Source: Bromus sterilis
Lineage: Eukaryota > Streptophyta > Magnoliopsida > Poales > Poaceae
Assembly (NCBI GenBank): GCA_950022295.1
Contig: OX465598.1
Location: 170,394,001 to 170,458,000 of the forward strand
Reading direction: 5' to 3'
DNA length: 64,000 bases
The notes under the pieces were generated by a model that was not told the DNA's origin, searched no databases, and worked only from the letters and a program-made list of their open reading frames with translations. Shown piece by piece: positions 48,095 through 59,499 of this stretch. The first letter of the stretch is position 1, and the number at the start of each line of letters is the position of its first letter. Made by a program: the position numbers and the translations under genes.

Positions 48095-50881
48095 TAATTC
48101 CTACTCATCCTCGAGTAGGTAAATGATAACAAGCATAATTTCTATGGTGACATGCTAGCAACCATATAAGAACTTTGAAAGGTAAAGTAATCAAGGTATG
48201 TGATTCAATTCAAGTCATAACATGCAAGAGTCTATATTAGCATTGAAACCAGTAACAAAAGAACATTAGGTGCAAGATCTCTCGCTATCCGTGACTAGAA
48301 TGTCTCCAAATGGTGTTTGCGTGCAAGAAGGGGGATAGGGAATACGAGAAAAAAGAATTTTTGTTGAGAACTCAATCTACTAAAGTTTCACACTTGGTCT
48401 TCTTTGGAATCTTATCTTGACTCGTCCCCAGATCACTAGCCAGGTACAAGTCAATTTGATCCACTCATTTTCGATATTTTGAGCACTCATCCAATGGATG
48501 AGCATACGCACGAGAGTTGACACTTAGGATGGCAAATAGAGAAATAAGGTGGAGGAGGAAGACAAACAGGTGAGAAAGGCTCACATCAATGAGGACAATC
48601 ATAGGAGAGAAGGCCAAATGATAGATATGATGTGAGGAGTAGGAATTGCCATGCAACAGACGCACATATGAGATAAAAAGCTCTCCAATGGAACTAGTGG
48701 GGCTGCATCTAACTTGCTCGCTCATGAAGACCTAGAGCTCTTTTGAGGAGGCTCATCCTTGGAATATGCAAGCCAAGTTCTATAGTGTGAAGGTCCCCAC
48801 ATAGCTATATGCATGAATGATCATCTCTATGGAGTACAAGGATAAGAGGGAGTACTAGTGTGGATCTTTCAAAAGGGTAGTAGTGTTGCCCCTTTCTCTC
48901 TTTTTATTTCTTTTTTATTAGTTTTTGTATTTTTTGGTGGCCTCAATGGCTCTTTCTATTTAACTCTCATTTGTCCTCTGTGGGATCTTTTATCTTGTCC
49001 ACTTTGGAATATTTTCCTCACTTAAGGTCAACACTCTAATTTACAAGAGGGTATGTAAGATCTTTCACACTTGACAAGGTACTCAAATCATAAAGAAGAT
49101 GTAGCTATCATGATGTATCTCGGAAAGGCTATGGAAATGCCTTGATAGGTAGGTATGGTGGCTGTTTTGAGGAAAGATATAAGGAGGTTTATGATGACAG
49201 AGCGTATCATGCCAAGGGTTTGGATGTACCGGCGAAGGTGGACGCCAATTCTCGGAGTGAGAAGAAGGCAATGCATGGTACAGGAGATGCTAGCAAATAT
49301 GAGGAGGTGGAAGTGTCAACTTTCAATACTTACATTAGTCCGAAGAACTCATGAACTTATTATCGGTAACTCTCAATCTAATAAGGAGGTTCACAAAGAG
49401 ACAAGCACGCCAAGGAGGAGTGTATGGGGGTTTGGTTATCCTTGCGCATCCTCGACTCATGGTACGTGAGTGTACTCTAATATCCGATCCCTCCAAAGAT
49501 TAGCGATCCATCTAGTAGCTAGAGTTCTCAAATAGTTTTGTAGGTTTTGAAAATACACACGGATTTCCCAAAATACGACACCTATCACTAATAGTCTAGA
49601 GCTCTTGACACCAAAAGTTCAAACATTACTCACATCAATACCTCAAAACTATTGCAAGTTACTACAAAAATTAAATAGCAGCCTCAATTACCTACTTTCA
49701 AGACAAGACACAACTCAGTGCAACAACCAACTCTCTTATCAAGATCAACATGAAAACTAAAGAGAGTTCCAGCAACAAACTAAAAAAAATCCAAGGCTCT
49801 TGCTAAAGACAAACTAAAACTAAAACTAAACATTGCAGTAGCTACGAAAAGATAAAGAACACACAACAACAAAAAGATAAGCATGAAAAAGCCTATGATC
49901 TGTTCTAGATTGGAGTGGAGCGTGTTTCTCTCAGACACAAAGTAATATGGGGTCTAACTTGTTATGAACATCAAGCCAAGCTAAAGAAAACTAAAAAGTA
50001 AACCTAAGAGCGAGACGCTCCAAGCATAGCACATAACGCATGAAGTGAGAAAAATATAGTGAGACGAAGGACAAACTGATGATTGTTTATGGAGAAGGGG
50101 ATGCACGGGGGCATACCCAAGCTTAGACGCTTGAGTCTCCTTGAATATTTATTGGGGATGCCTGGGGGCATCCCCAAGCTTGAGCGCATGACACTCTCGG
50201 ATCTTCTTTCATCATCTTCCATCGCACACTTAAAAACTCCCTTCATACATAAATCATCATAAGATGATTAGAGAGGTTAGTACCCTTAATAAAAAAAAAT
50301 CCCCACTGGAAATAAAGATATTCTTGAAGGGCTACTGTTTCTCAAGATTTCCAAAAGGCTTTTGAAAATAAAAATCAAGCTTAAGGTTTGCAAAAGTAAT
50401 GAGAGACAAAACATGGCAGAATCTGTGAAAAACAGAACAACATGTAGTAGAAATTTTTTTCGGGGTATTTCTGCAACTCAAATATAAAAACTCAGAACAT
50501 ACGGAAGTTTAACAATTGTATAGAGCATGATGTGTAAAAAAATTAGGTAAAAAATATTAACTGGTGATTTGATCCAATTTTTTCTGTCAGGAAGACATAA
50601 TCTGTTTTCTAGACAGCATGTCAGAACTTTTGCTTCCCTTATCGGAAGAAGCTATAACTTGGCACAAAGCTTGAAAAAAAGGATACAGTGATGTTGCTAC
50701 AGTAGTAAAAATCATCAAGACCACTAAAAAAAGAAGTAAAAACATCTTGGGTTGCCTCCCAACAAGCGCTTTCTTCTACGCCTTTAAGCTAGGCATAAGG
50801 CAAAAGAAGGATCAAGTTTTATCAAGAGAAAGAGAATAGCTAGCCCGTGTAACAGACTCAAATGGTAACTTGATTTTCTTT
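48095..50881 (-). other. Element C 3' internal region, no gene recognised
   Basis: About 2.8 kb between protease and PPT where an autonomous element would carry pol. Only short AT-rich ORFs are present and none has a recognisable motif. Near 50690-50760 the minus strand matches element D's internal sequence around 46330-46405. Two PPT-like motifs lie at about 50111-50124 and 50168-50181. Confidence 0.75.
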
Positions 50882-52126
50882 CTAGGGAAATGTTCCATTT
50901 AACTTTTTGAGAGGGAATTGAAATTTTATATTCCCATCTTTCATGTCAATAACGGCACCAACGGTGCGAAGAAAAGGATGTCCCAAAATAATTGGACATA
51001 AAGGTTCACACTCTATATCCATAATAATAAAATAAACGGGAACATAGTTGTCATTGACAATGATAGGAACATCGTCGATCTTACCCAAAGGTTTCTTTAC
51101 GGAAGAATCAACAAGACGAACACCAAAAGAACAAGAATCAAAAGGTTTCAATTCAAACATATCATACATTCTTTTGGGCATGACAGAAGTACTAGCTCCA
51201 ACGTCACATAAAGCATAGCAAGAGAAGTTATTTAATTCAATTTTTATCATAGGGTCCCAACCATCATCTAGCTTCCTAGGTATGGAGGCTTCTATCCTAA
51301 TCTTCTCCTCCCTAGCTTTGATGAGAGCATTTGTGATATGCTCCGTGAAGGAAAGATTGAGAGTGCTAGTGTGGGGGTCTCTAGACATTTTGTGTAGCAA
51401 GCTAATAACTTCTGAGAGGGTGCAACTATCAAAATCAATATCACTACTATGAAAGGTGGTAGTAGTGTCATCTAGGCTCACTTGTTTGAAACCCTCTATG
51501 TTCATAGGAGTTTCTTCTTCTACGGTTGAGGTATTAGCATCACCATTAATAGGTCTAATTGGACCAGGAGTGCATTGGGTGCTAATATTTTCGGTATCCT
51601 CAACAATTTGGGTAGTGGCAACTGTGTGGTGTGTAGGAAGGCTCTTAATTCTATCCTCTTCCTCTTTTTCTCTAGCCCATCTTTCTTTAAGTTTATCCAT
51701 CATCCTAATATTTTCATTAATTTGTAATTGGATAGCATTAATAGGAGTAGCTTTCGTCTCCTCTAGGGGAGAGCTTCTAATATTCAGCATCTCGACATCA
51801 AGAGCTAAGCTATCTACCTTCAAAGAGAGATTATCTAACTTAGCTAATTTCTCTTCTACATTTTTGTTGAAGGCTTTTTCGGTAGTGATATAGTCTCTAA
51901 GCATACTTTCTAGTTTAGAAGTGGGGTTCTTGTTGCTAGGATAAGTGTTGTTGTTCCCATAGTTGGATGTAAACGGTCTAGGATTGCTAGCAAAATTTCC
52001 CCTATAAGCATTGTTGTTGAAGTTGTTTCTAGAAATAAAGTTCACACCTACTTGTTCCTGAGCAACCAAAGAATTTAAAGGAACATCATGAGGATCAATA
52101 GAGGGTTGCTTGGTACGTAGAAACAT
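50882..52126 (-). pseudogene. Athila-like Gag C-terminus and aspartic protease
   Basis: Open frame of 414 codons that is really the second half of the gag-protease reading frame. Residues 1-60 are Asn-rich (NNAYRGNF, NNNTYPSNKNP). Residues about 60-160 are a charged helical region (LRDYITTEKAFNKNVEEKLAKLDNLSLKVDSL), a probable coiled coil. A variable acidic linker follows. Near residue 305-420 lies the retropepsin-like domain, with active-site CDVGASTSVMP (the position usually D-x-G is kept), VPVYFIIMDIE and the ILGHPFLRT motif. It ends at a stop just after GTFP. A frameshift separates it from the N-terminal Gag part. It would mature Gag in particles made with enzymes supplied by a partner element. 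Confidence 0.85.
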
Positions 52127-52798
52127 AATTAAGTCAACTTTTTCATTTAGGGAGGTAATCTCCCGACAAGGTTTACCTTCCTACCTGTTGGAGCGTGTTC
52201 GGTGTGCCATTGGGAATAATTGGTAATCATCTCATCGAGAAGATTTGTGGCAGCACCAAGTGTAGTTGACATAAAGGTTCCGCGAGGTAAAGTTCAAGCC
52301 TGCATAAAAAGTCTGGATAACCATCCAGGTAGTCAAACCATGTGTAGGGCATTTCTTAACAAGAGATTTCATACGTTCCCAAGCTTGGGAAACGTGTTCC
52401 TTATCCAATTTCTTAAAATTCATAATGTTACTTCTCAATTGGATAATTTTAGCAGGTGGGTAATACTTCCCAATAAAAGCATCTTTGCACTTATCCCAAG
52501 AATCTATGATATTCCTAGGCAAAGATTCAAACCACATTTTAGATCCTTCCCTCCAAGAGAAAAGAAAAAGCTTGAGCTTAACAACATCACCTTCTACTTC
52601 TTTATACTTTTGCATATCACATAATTCAACAAAATTATTCAAGTGTAAAGCAGCATCATCTCCAGCACCAGAGAATTGATCTCTCATAACAAGGTTTAGC
52701 AAAGAAGGTTTAATTTCATAAGAGGTAGCTGAAGTAGCAGGTGTGGAAATAGGAGTGTAGATAAAGTCTTTGTTGTTGTGACTAGTGAAGTCACACAA
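52127..52798 (-). pseudogene. Athila-like Gag, N-terminal retrotrans_gag domain
   Basis: Open from about 52798 with no good ATG, so the true N-terminus is lost or upstream. It contains the Gag core RDQFSGAGDDAALHLNNF, VKLKLFLFSWREGSKMWF and DKCKDAFIGKYYPPAK. It runs into a stop at 52232 after an apparent 1-nt loss near 52273. The expected continuation lies in the next frame for about 100 nt, then a second indel near 52160 returns to the frame of the 50882-52126 piece. This pair of compensating frameshifts breaks Gag. Confidence 0.85.
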
Positions 52799-52931
52799 CT
52801 TGGTAGTGTGGCAGATTGTTTTTGTAATTTTTTATATAGGACACAAAGATAAAAACTGAAAGGTAAACTAACAAGACTAAAAGTAAAGGTAAAAGTTAGT
52901 GGGAAACTCCCCTATCTTATCACTCGGAGTA

Positions 52932-52947
52932 CGCGGCAACAGCGCCA
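52932..52947 (-). other. PBS of element C (tRNA-Asp type)
   Basis: Minus strand TGGCGCTGTTGCCGCG, ten bases from the LTR end; one base differs from the D PBS in the last positions. Confidence 0.87.
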
Positions 52948-52957
52948 GAAATTTGCT

Positions 52958-54309
52958 TGATACGTGAGAGAGGATAATTGCCTCTAACTCTTCGTTGGTT
53001 ACCCCAAGTGGAAGGTAAGATGCAGTGTAGCGGCAAGTTTACCTCGATGAAGATACCGAGGTTGAGTATCGACCAGTAGGACTCCGGCAATGATAAGTAG
53101 GTGATTCAGCAAGTGATGCGCCATTTGAAGATAATCACTTGCTTCTCCTGGACCTGCACACAGACACAAATAACTTTGCTCCCAACGAAGTTCAGAGAGG
53201 TTGCCAATCTCTCCGGTCTTGTTGTTTACAAAGGATAAAAACACAAGGGATAATGATAATGATAGCAGCTGAAAGTAAAAGCTGAAAAGTAAATGAGCGT
53301 GTAAACAGTGATGAGAATATGGACCGGGGTGTCGTGATGTTCACTAGTGATGTCTCTCTCCCAAAAGACGATAAAACTGCTATGCGAGGTACACAAATTA
53401 CAGAAGGGCAATTGACAGGATTATGAACGCACCGCAATGCTAACTATGCTACAAAAGAAAGGAAGAGACTCAAAAGCATGGACAGTATGCTTAAATAAGT
53501 AGACCGAAATCCAACGGCATCTACCACTAATCATCCACCTTGAGATATCTATCCAGAACATCTCGCTGGTATTAAGTTGCGAGCCCCACCCAAAGTTTAA
53601 ACCCAAAGCAACAGACAACTACATTAAAAATCACTTTGCGTAAAGTAAACAATCCTTGCAACCGCGGTTACAAGCATCGTTGTTTTCCCCCTTATGGCAA
53701 CAGCACATCCCCTAGAATCATGTTTCTGTTACTCAAGCGTGTCATCAGGGGGCATGAACCCACAATCGAGCATAACGTTCCCTCTTGGAGTTACTACCTA
53801 CTACTTGGCCAAAGAAATAAACAGCAACGAAGAACATGCAAGAATTACTTAGGAACACAAATATAAAAGATAAGAACCAAATATATTACTCTATCACAAT
53901 CTGAACATAATCTCATAATCCATCAGATCCCATCAAACTCAGCATAGCAACAGCAGAAAGATTACATATGTGCCTCGATCATGTAGGGCAGCTCACGAGG
54001 TCTAAACAATGAAGAACAAAGAGGGGAGGAGAACATCACATAGCTACTAATCACGGACCCATGGTCCAAAGGAAACTACTCATGACACATCCGGGAAGCG
54101 TCCATGGTGAAGGGGATGCTCCCGGAGGTCGGTCCTTCCTCCGGCAGGGTGCCGGGAAGAAGTCTGCTGGCGCTCCCGATCTTGGAAGCGCGGCGGTGGC
54201 GAAACAGAGGAGAGATCGCAAAAAAGGGTTCTCCTTTCGGAAGTTTCACGTCACGGGGAATATATAGGTGAAGGGGGGCAGCCAGGGGGGCCACCAGGGG
54301 TCCAGGTGC
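52958..54309 (-). repeat. Element C 5' LTR, left part
   Basis: Colinear with 46406-47760 of the other LTR up to element G's target (ggtgc, 54305-54309). TATATA at 54261-54266. Confidence 0.93.
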
Positions 54310-56920
54310 TGTAAGGCCCGATATGCGGTACTGTTCCAGATCTAGATGTTTCCATCCAAATCCGGGGACGAAGCACATATCGGTCCCACCGCGACATATG
54401 ACAATGCCATATGCCCCGGATTTCCAACATGATATCACAACATTACAGCTACATGGATACATCATCTCATACAATCGGCATACAACTGCCTTAAATACAT
54501 TACATCAGCGGAAGATACATGTCTGAGTACAGACTACATTCAAATTCCTACCGACAAAAGGTAAAACACACCATTCCCATTACCACACGGGTCCAGGATC
54601 TCCGCCGGGATCCATCTAACTTGTCATCGTCGAGTCTTCGTGAAGGCGTCCAGAAGAAGGGTCGTCGAGCTCCTCTGAAGTCCAATATCGTTGCGTAAAA
54701 GAGAAAAGAAAGAGGTGAGATATATCAAAGTCTTGTAACTAACTTCTCATGGGTAAGATGGGGGTAGTGGTGAGTTTGCAGACACACTAGGAATATATGA
54801 GTGGCTAATAGACTAATTTAGAGTAAGATGAGAACCAAGCATTCGATGAGGAATCGCCTCCAACAAGTCTTGCTATCAGCTACTAACGCAAACATAACAC
54901 CTATCCTATCCTTGTCCTCCTCTTCGCATCCCGACGAAGAAGAAGCAGTCAAGGCACACACACGTTGAATCAAATTACTAAGATAATCTCACTTGTTGTT
55001 GTCTCAAGTCATGCATAACCGTGGACACGGCTTCTCGAAAAGATTTAACCCTGCAGGGGTGTGCCAACTGCCCATTACAAGGCTCCGCACGCACGCCCAT
55101 ATCTCTCAGTTTCTACCCATCACAGGCAACCATTTTATGATTTAGTCCCGAGAGATCTGAAACGATAGGTCCCTCTAGCTAACAACGAACAAATCCGGGT
55201 TGCCCCCGGGGAGTCGACACCCAATCCAAAAGCTGGCCATGCTCTCGGATAGGACTCTTCCGTCAGGCTAAGGTCGAGGTAACTGATCCCCTCACATGTG
55301 GGCAGCCCCTTAGCTCACCAGTGTGGACCAACAGAGAAACCATGTCTCCGCTGGCCCAAGTTGTTTTAAAGGATATCTGGTAGGAGCGACCCGACAGACA
55401 TATATACATGGTTTCAAATGGTAAATCAGCTTGGGCCACCTCTAGAAATTTTTGAAGCTAGGTAGGTAAGAAAAGGGGACCCCATAGTATCCCACACGCG
55501 GTTAGGGACGCTCGTCAAGAGACACAATACCCGGAACTCGGGTCCTTCGTGACTCGAGTGGAACAAAGCATCGGGGCGGGATAGCCTAGACCTTCCATGC
55601 TTTGTCGAATATAGTCAACATTATAATAATCATATCATGCATAACAATATAATAATGTGATAGCCCAATCCAAGGAGTAACATGAGGTACCAGTTGATAA
55701 CATCCTAGCATGCATACTAAGCAGTGGCTGAGCAGTGAGCAATAGTAACATAGCCGAACAAGGTTTGCTGGGATACGGAGGGACATGGTTGTTTGGGTTT
55801 ATTTGAGAGGCATCAATATAAAGTGGTAGGATCAAGCAATCGTTCTATCCTAGACCTAGGCGCGAGTTAGTTGAAAGTTATAAGCATGATATATGCTCCC
55901 CCTTACCTGATGAAAAGACGAAACCGAAGGTGTAGTCGATCGCAAGCTCGTAACGTCTCTGAGAGGTACCCGCGGAAGCACACAAGAAGGAAACACTAGA
56001 AAAGGAAATCGACGAGCAAGCATCTATTAGTACGAAGCAATCACGAGCAAGCATCAACAAGAAGGCAACACGAGACAACGCACTATGATATCGCATCTAT
56101 CGTCGAGAGCATCCCTAAACCATATTTTAGGTTGGTTAACAACAGCAAACAATAGCATAAACACAAATTACACGAAAATCTAATCAAGTTACATGTAAAG
56201 AACACTCCAAACGGAGTTACGGTTAAAAAGATATAAGCAAAACAAGTTACTGGCATAATCTGTCAACATCAGTAGCACAATTTAGAGCAACAAATAAACA
56301 AGAAAAAGGTTATAAACATGCACAAAAATGATATGAAACTAAAGTATACATGGAAGGCATGGCATGGCAAAAGGAATCATGCAAATAGGCATCATGAACA
56401 ATTAATTATAGCCCAAGCAAAATGCAATAAAACATTATTGGTCTAGGACTTGGTGAAAATCAGGAAAACAGGGAAGAAACTGTTATTTTCATGCTGTATA
56501 AACAGGAGAAAAACTATATTCTAAAGTGCAGCAACATGACATAGCAATATATGGGCATGAACTAGACATGATGGTGATCAGGTACAAACAAGAATCAAGG
56601 TCATAGGCATAACAGGTCAAAAGATATTAAGCAAGCAACATCGCATCGGAAAGTTACAGACTTAGTGAAAAACAGAGGTGGCTGTCAAAATTAGCAGGAT
56701 AGCAACTTTGGAGCTAAACATATGTATGACCAGAAATGTAAACATGACAATGCAATACATATAATGAAGGTAGACATGTCATAGATCAAAATGACATATT
56801 GCAACACTCAATAGGATGCATGGTTAAAAAGATACAATGCTGGAAAGTAGCAACTTTATATAAACAACAGCACACTAACAGCAGGGTAGCTACTTTGGGT
56901 GATGAAACAAACATCATGCA

Positions 56921-57185
56921 TGTAACGCCCCGGCCATAGCCACCGGTTCCCGGCGTACGCCTGGCGGGATCTAGACTGTCCCCACAGACCAACACTAGTC
57001 TTTCCTGCGCACTTTGTCCTCACTTGTGCGCACCTGGGAGCTACTTCCCAGTCGGTCACCCATCCTCAAATTGCTCCAAGCCAAGCACGCTTAACTTTGG
57101 AGTTCTTTGAAGATGTGCTTCCAGAAAAGAAGGTGCACCTTGTTGATATGAGTAGTCTATCATTCAATTAAGCCAGGATGTCACA
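56921..57185 (-). repeat. Cassandra 3' LTR (left copy)
   Basis: 265 bp; near-identical to 57343-57608. It is downstream in element sense. Confidence 0.95.
57043..57107 (-). promoter_or_regulatory. 5S rRNA-like Pol III internal promoter in Cassandra left LTR
   Basis: On the minus strand, AACTCC then AGTTAAGCGTGCTTGG (A-box region of plant 5S rRNA, 57081-57096) and GGATGGGTGACC plus CTGGGAAGT (C-box region, 57043-57065). The order and spacing resemble the 5S internal control region that binds TFIIIA. The A box is consensus-like in this copy. Confidence 0.85.
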
Positions 57186-57330
57186 TACACCCCCACTCAA
57201 AGGAACCGATGTCCTCATCGGCCCACAGGAACGTTCCCCCTTGGCAAACGTCTGTGTGTCCAGTGCCGACACATGTCCCACATGTTCGCGCAACTGACCC
57301 ACACACGCCCGTGTAACCGCGAGGGTCGGC

Positions 57331-57340
57331 GCTGATACCA
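57331..57340 (-). other. PBS of Cassandra
   Basis: Minus strand TGGTATCAGC two bases inside the right LTR boundary (57343); matches the tRNA-iMet PBS for its first nine bases. Confidence 0.75.
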
Positions 57341-57342
57341 TT

Positions 57343-57608
57343 TGTAACGCCCCGGCCATAGCCACCGGTTCCCGGCGTACGCCTGGCGGGATCTAGACTG
57401 TCCCCACAGACCAACACTAGTCTTTCTTGCGCACTTTGTCCTCACTTGTGCGCACCTGGGAGCTACTTCCCAGTTGGTCACCCATCCTCAAATTGCTCCA
57501 AGCGAAGCACACTTAACTTTGGAGTTCTTTGAAGATGTGCTTCCAGAAAAGAAGGTGCACCTTGTTGATATGAGTAGTCTATCATTCCTATTAAGCCAGG
57601 ATGTCACA
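57343..57608 (-). repeat. Cassandra 5' LTR (right copy)
   Basis: 266 bp; upstream copy in element sense, so it would carry the active promoter. Confidence 0.95.
57465..57529 (-). promoter_or_regulatory. 5S rRNA-like Pol III internal promoter in Cassandra right LTR
   Basis: Same domain as 57043-57107, but the A-box region reads AGTTAAGTGTGCTTCG: C to T at a CG site and a G to C change. The C-box region reads GGATGGGTGACC-AA-CTGGGAAGT. Confidence 0.85.
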
Positions 57609-58687
57609 ATGCAGTAGGAAAATATGACATGTGCATGCATATCATTGAATTAGACATGATTCTTAACAGTATGCAACAAGAATTAATAGCATAGGCCTCA
57701 TGGATGTGTCACAAACATCAATCAAACTTTCAATAAAATAATAACAACAACACTTAACAGGAATTAATAGCAGTTAACAGTCTGATGCCCAATTCAACAG
57801 TGATTAACAACATCAAGATGGCCTGAAATCAAAATGCTCACAAAAGATGAACTGAAGCACACACAATTCTAAACAATTTTCCTTTTGGGCGCATCGTGAG
57901 CTGGGCTACGGTTTAATCGTTAATCGCAGCACAAAATTGAATCAGTAGCAGATTATCACCAGACTTAGACAAAAAAAAAGCAGCAGGAAAAAAATAAAAT
58001 AAAAGGGGCGCTCGGGCCTCACCACGGGCCGAGGCCCAAGAGGCCGCGGAGGGAGCTGGGCCAGCGGCTGGCGGCTGGGCCGCGGGAGGGAGGAGCTGGG
58101 CCGGCCCAGGAGGCCGGCGGTTGTCAACCGCTCGCCCGACCCCGATCGGGCCGAGCTCTCGTCTACGGCGGCGGCGCGCGGCGACCTCCGGCCATCTCCA
58201 GCGGGCCCCTAGCAGGCGAGGCAGCGGCGCAGGGGTACAGGGCGGTTGGAGGCGGCGGATCCGGGCGCGGGGAGGCGGATCCAGGCGGGGGCGAGGTGGC
58301 CACGGCGAGCTCGAGCTCGCTCGACTCCCTCCATGGCGCGCGACGACGGCGCTGCGGGCGGCCCGGCGACCTGCGCGAAGAGGAGGGTGAGAAGGAGGGA
58401 AGAGGGGTGGAGCACGGGAGGAGGAGAGGACCTGGCGGGCGGCGGGGTTGCTCGCCGGCGAGCGCGGCGGCAGACGGTGCAGGCGTTGGTGGTGGAGGAG
58501 AGAGAAGAGGCAGGTGGTAAATTGGGGGTGACGTGGCGCAATCCTGGCCCTCCGATCTCAGATCCGAGGGCTGGGAATGCCCCTGATCTAGGGTTGTGAA
58601 AATGGGGCTAATTTTGGGGCAATTGTGAGGGAGTGGTGGAATTTTGGCTTAGGGGAAACCCTAAAAAGGGGTGGGAGAGTGGTGGTC

Positions 58688-58695
58688 TTTATATA
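58688..58695 (-). promoter_or_regulatory. Probable TATA box of solo LTR G
   Basis: Minus strand TATATAAA, homologous to the E and F sites. Confidence 0.6.
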
Positions 58696-59163
58696 GCCCA
58701 GGTGGCTGGCAGTTTGCAAAAACATCCCCGGTTTTTCTCTCTCGCGCGCGGTGTTTACGTTTTTGACCACCGGGGGTCCGCGGGACCTCCGATTCGGGTA
58801 AAACTTTGAACTGCACAATCAGCGCATCGAGTCGGTGGTGTTCACCTCGCACTGGAACCATTTTGAGAAAATTTTCCGCCGCGCTATAAAAATAACCCAT
58901 TTAATTATTAAATGGGGTTTTTCATTCCGTTGACTATGGCTGGTCTTGTGCGGGTTTTCGCGACGTGGATCGGGTGAAACCCGGTGTCACAAAGGTCGAT
59001 TGTCTGGGTGTCAAGGGTCGGTCTCTGTCCGATACGAGTTAAGAGGAGGAAATAATCGCCGATTGATAAATCGGGGATGCAAACACCGCAAACAAATCAG
59101 ACAATCAAACAATTCCACGAGAGAACGAAAATTTTAATTTTTGCGAAAATCTGGGCTGTTACA

Positions 59164-59494
59164 GGCGCCCCCCTGGCGCGGCCAAGCCCTAGGCCGCGCC
59201 AGGTGGCCGCCTGGGCACCTGGTGGTGGCCCCTCGGCCCTCGTTCGGGGTTCTGGAGGCTTTCGAGGCGTTGATTTTTTATTCGATTTTTCTCAAAATTT
59301 TCGAGCACTTTTAATATGGGGGAAACCTGGAACAAATAAACAGCTGAAAATAGAAACTGGCACTGGGGTGCACTGAGTTAATAGGTTAGTCCAAATATGA
59401 TCAAAAGTGTATGAAAGTGTGTCTAGATCATAGCAATATCACACAAAACATGCATGGAGCAAGCAGAAATTATCGATACGTTTGGGACGTATCA
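59164..59494 (-). repeat. Element C 5' LTR, right part
   Basis: Colinear with 47752-48081; ends GGGACGTATCA at 59494, followed by the tcatt duplication. Confidence 0.92.
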
Positions 59495-59499
59495 TCATT

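Larger units (their letters stand above)
56921..57608 (-). mobile_element. Cassandra-type TRIM with 5S-like LTRs
   Basis: 688-bp miniature LTR retrotransposon. LTRs 56921-57185 (265 bp) and 57343-57608 (266 bp), plus-strand ends TGTAACGCCC .. GATGTCACA. Internal region is 157 bp. TSD atgca (56916-56920, 57609-57613). On the minus strand a PBS (TGGTATCAGCGCC) follows the right LTR and a PPT (GAGTGGGGGTGTA) precedes the left LTR. Both LTRs contain 5S rRNA-like sequence, the hallmark of Cassandra. It encodes no protein and depends on enzymes of other elements. The LTRs differ at only a handful of positions. Confidence 0.95.
54310..59163 (-). mobile_element. Element G: solo LTR of the E/F family carrying a Cassandra TRIM
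   Basis: Plus-strand ends TGTAAGGCCC .. GGGCTGTTACA. Flanks are ggtgc (54305-54309) and ggcgc (59164-59168); C's other LTR has ggcgc, so the left copy has one substitution in a former CG. Without the Cassandra insert it is about 4.16 kb, in line with E and F. It carries ccgtggacacgg + cttctcgaaaag (55019-55042) but lacks the gagtac..gtactc hairpin at the expected site near 54700. GC-rich ORFs at 58121-58599 are leader sequence. Confidence 0.93.
46406..59494 (-). mobile_element. Element C: Athila-like gypsy element with gag-protease only
   Basis: Minus-strand element in D, TSD tcatt (46401-46405, 59495-59499). LTRs are 46406-48081 (1676 bp) and 52958-59494 (about 1678 bp after removing G). 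PBS matches tRNA-Asp; PPT is AGCTTGGGGATGT. Internal region 48082-52957 encodes Gag and an aspartic protease; no RT, RNase H or integrase motif was found on either strand, so C is non-autonomous. Resembles Sabrina/WHAM-like cereal elements; the family name is tentative. Confidence 0.93.

Noticed and set aside
48465..49469. Small ORFs in element C's internal region as possible accessory genes
   Set aside because: Short, AT-rich, overlapping on both strands, no motif and no sign of a conserved start.
57043..57529. Two copies of a genuine 5S rRNA gene
   Set aside because: Only the internal control region resembles 5S; the ends do not, and both copies are LTRs of one TRIM.
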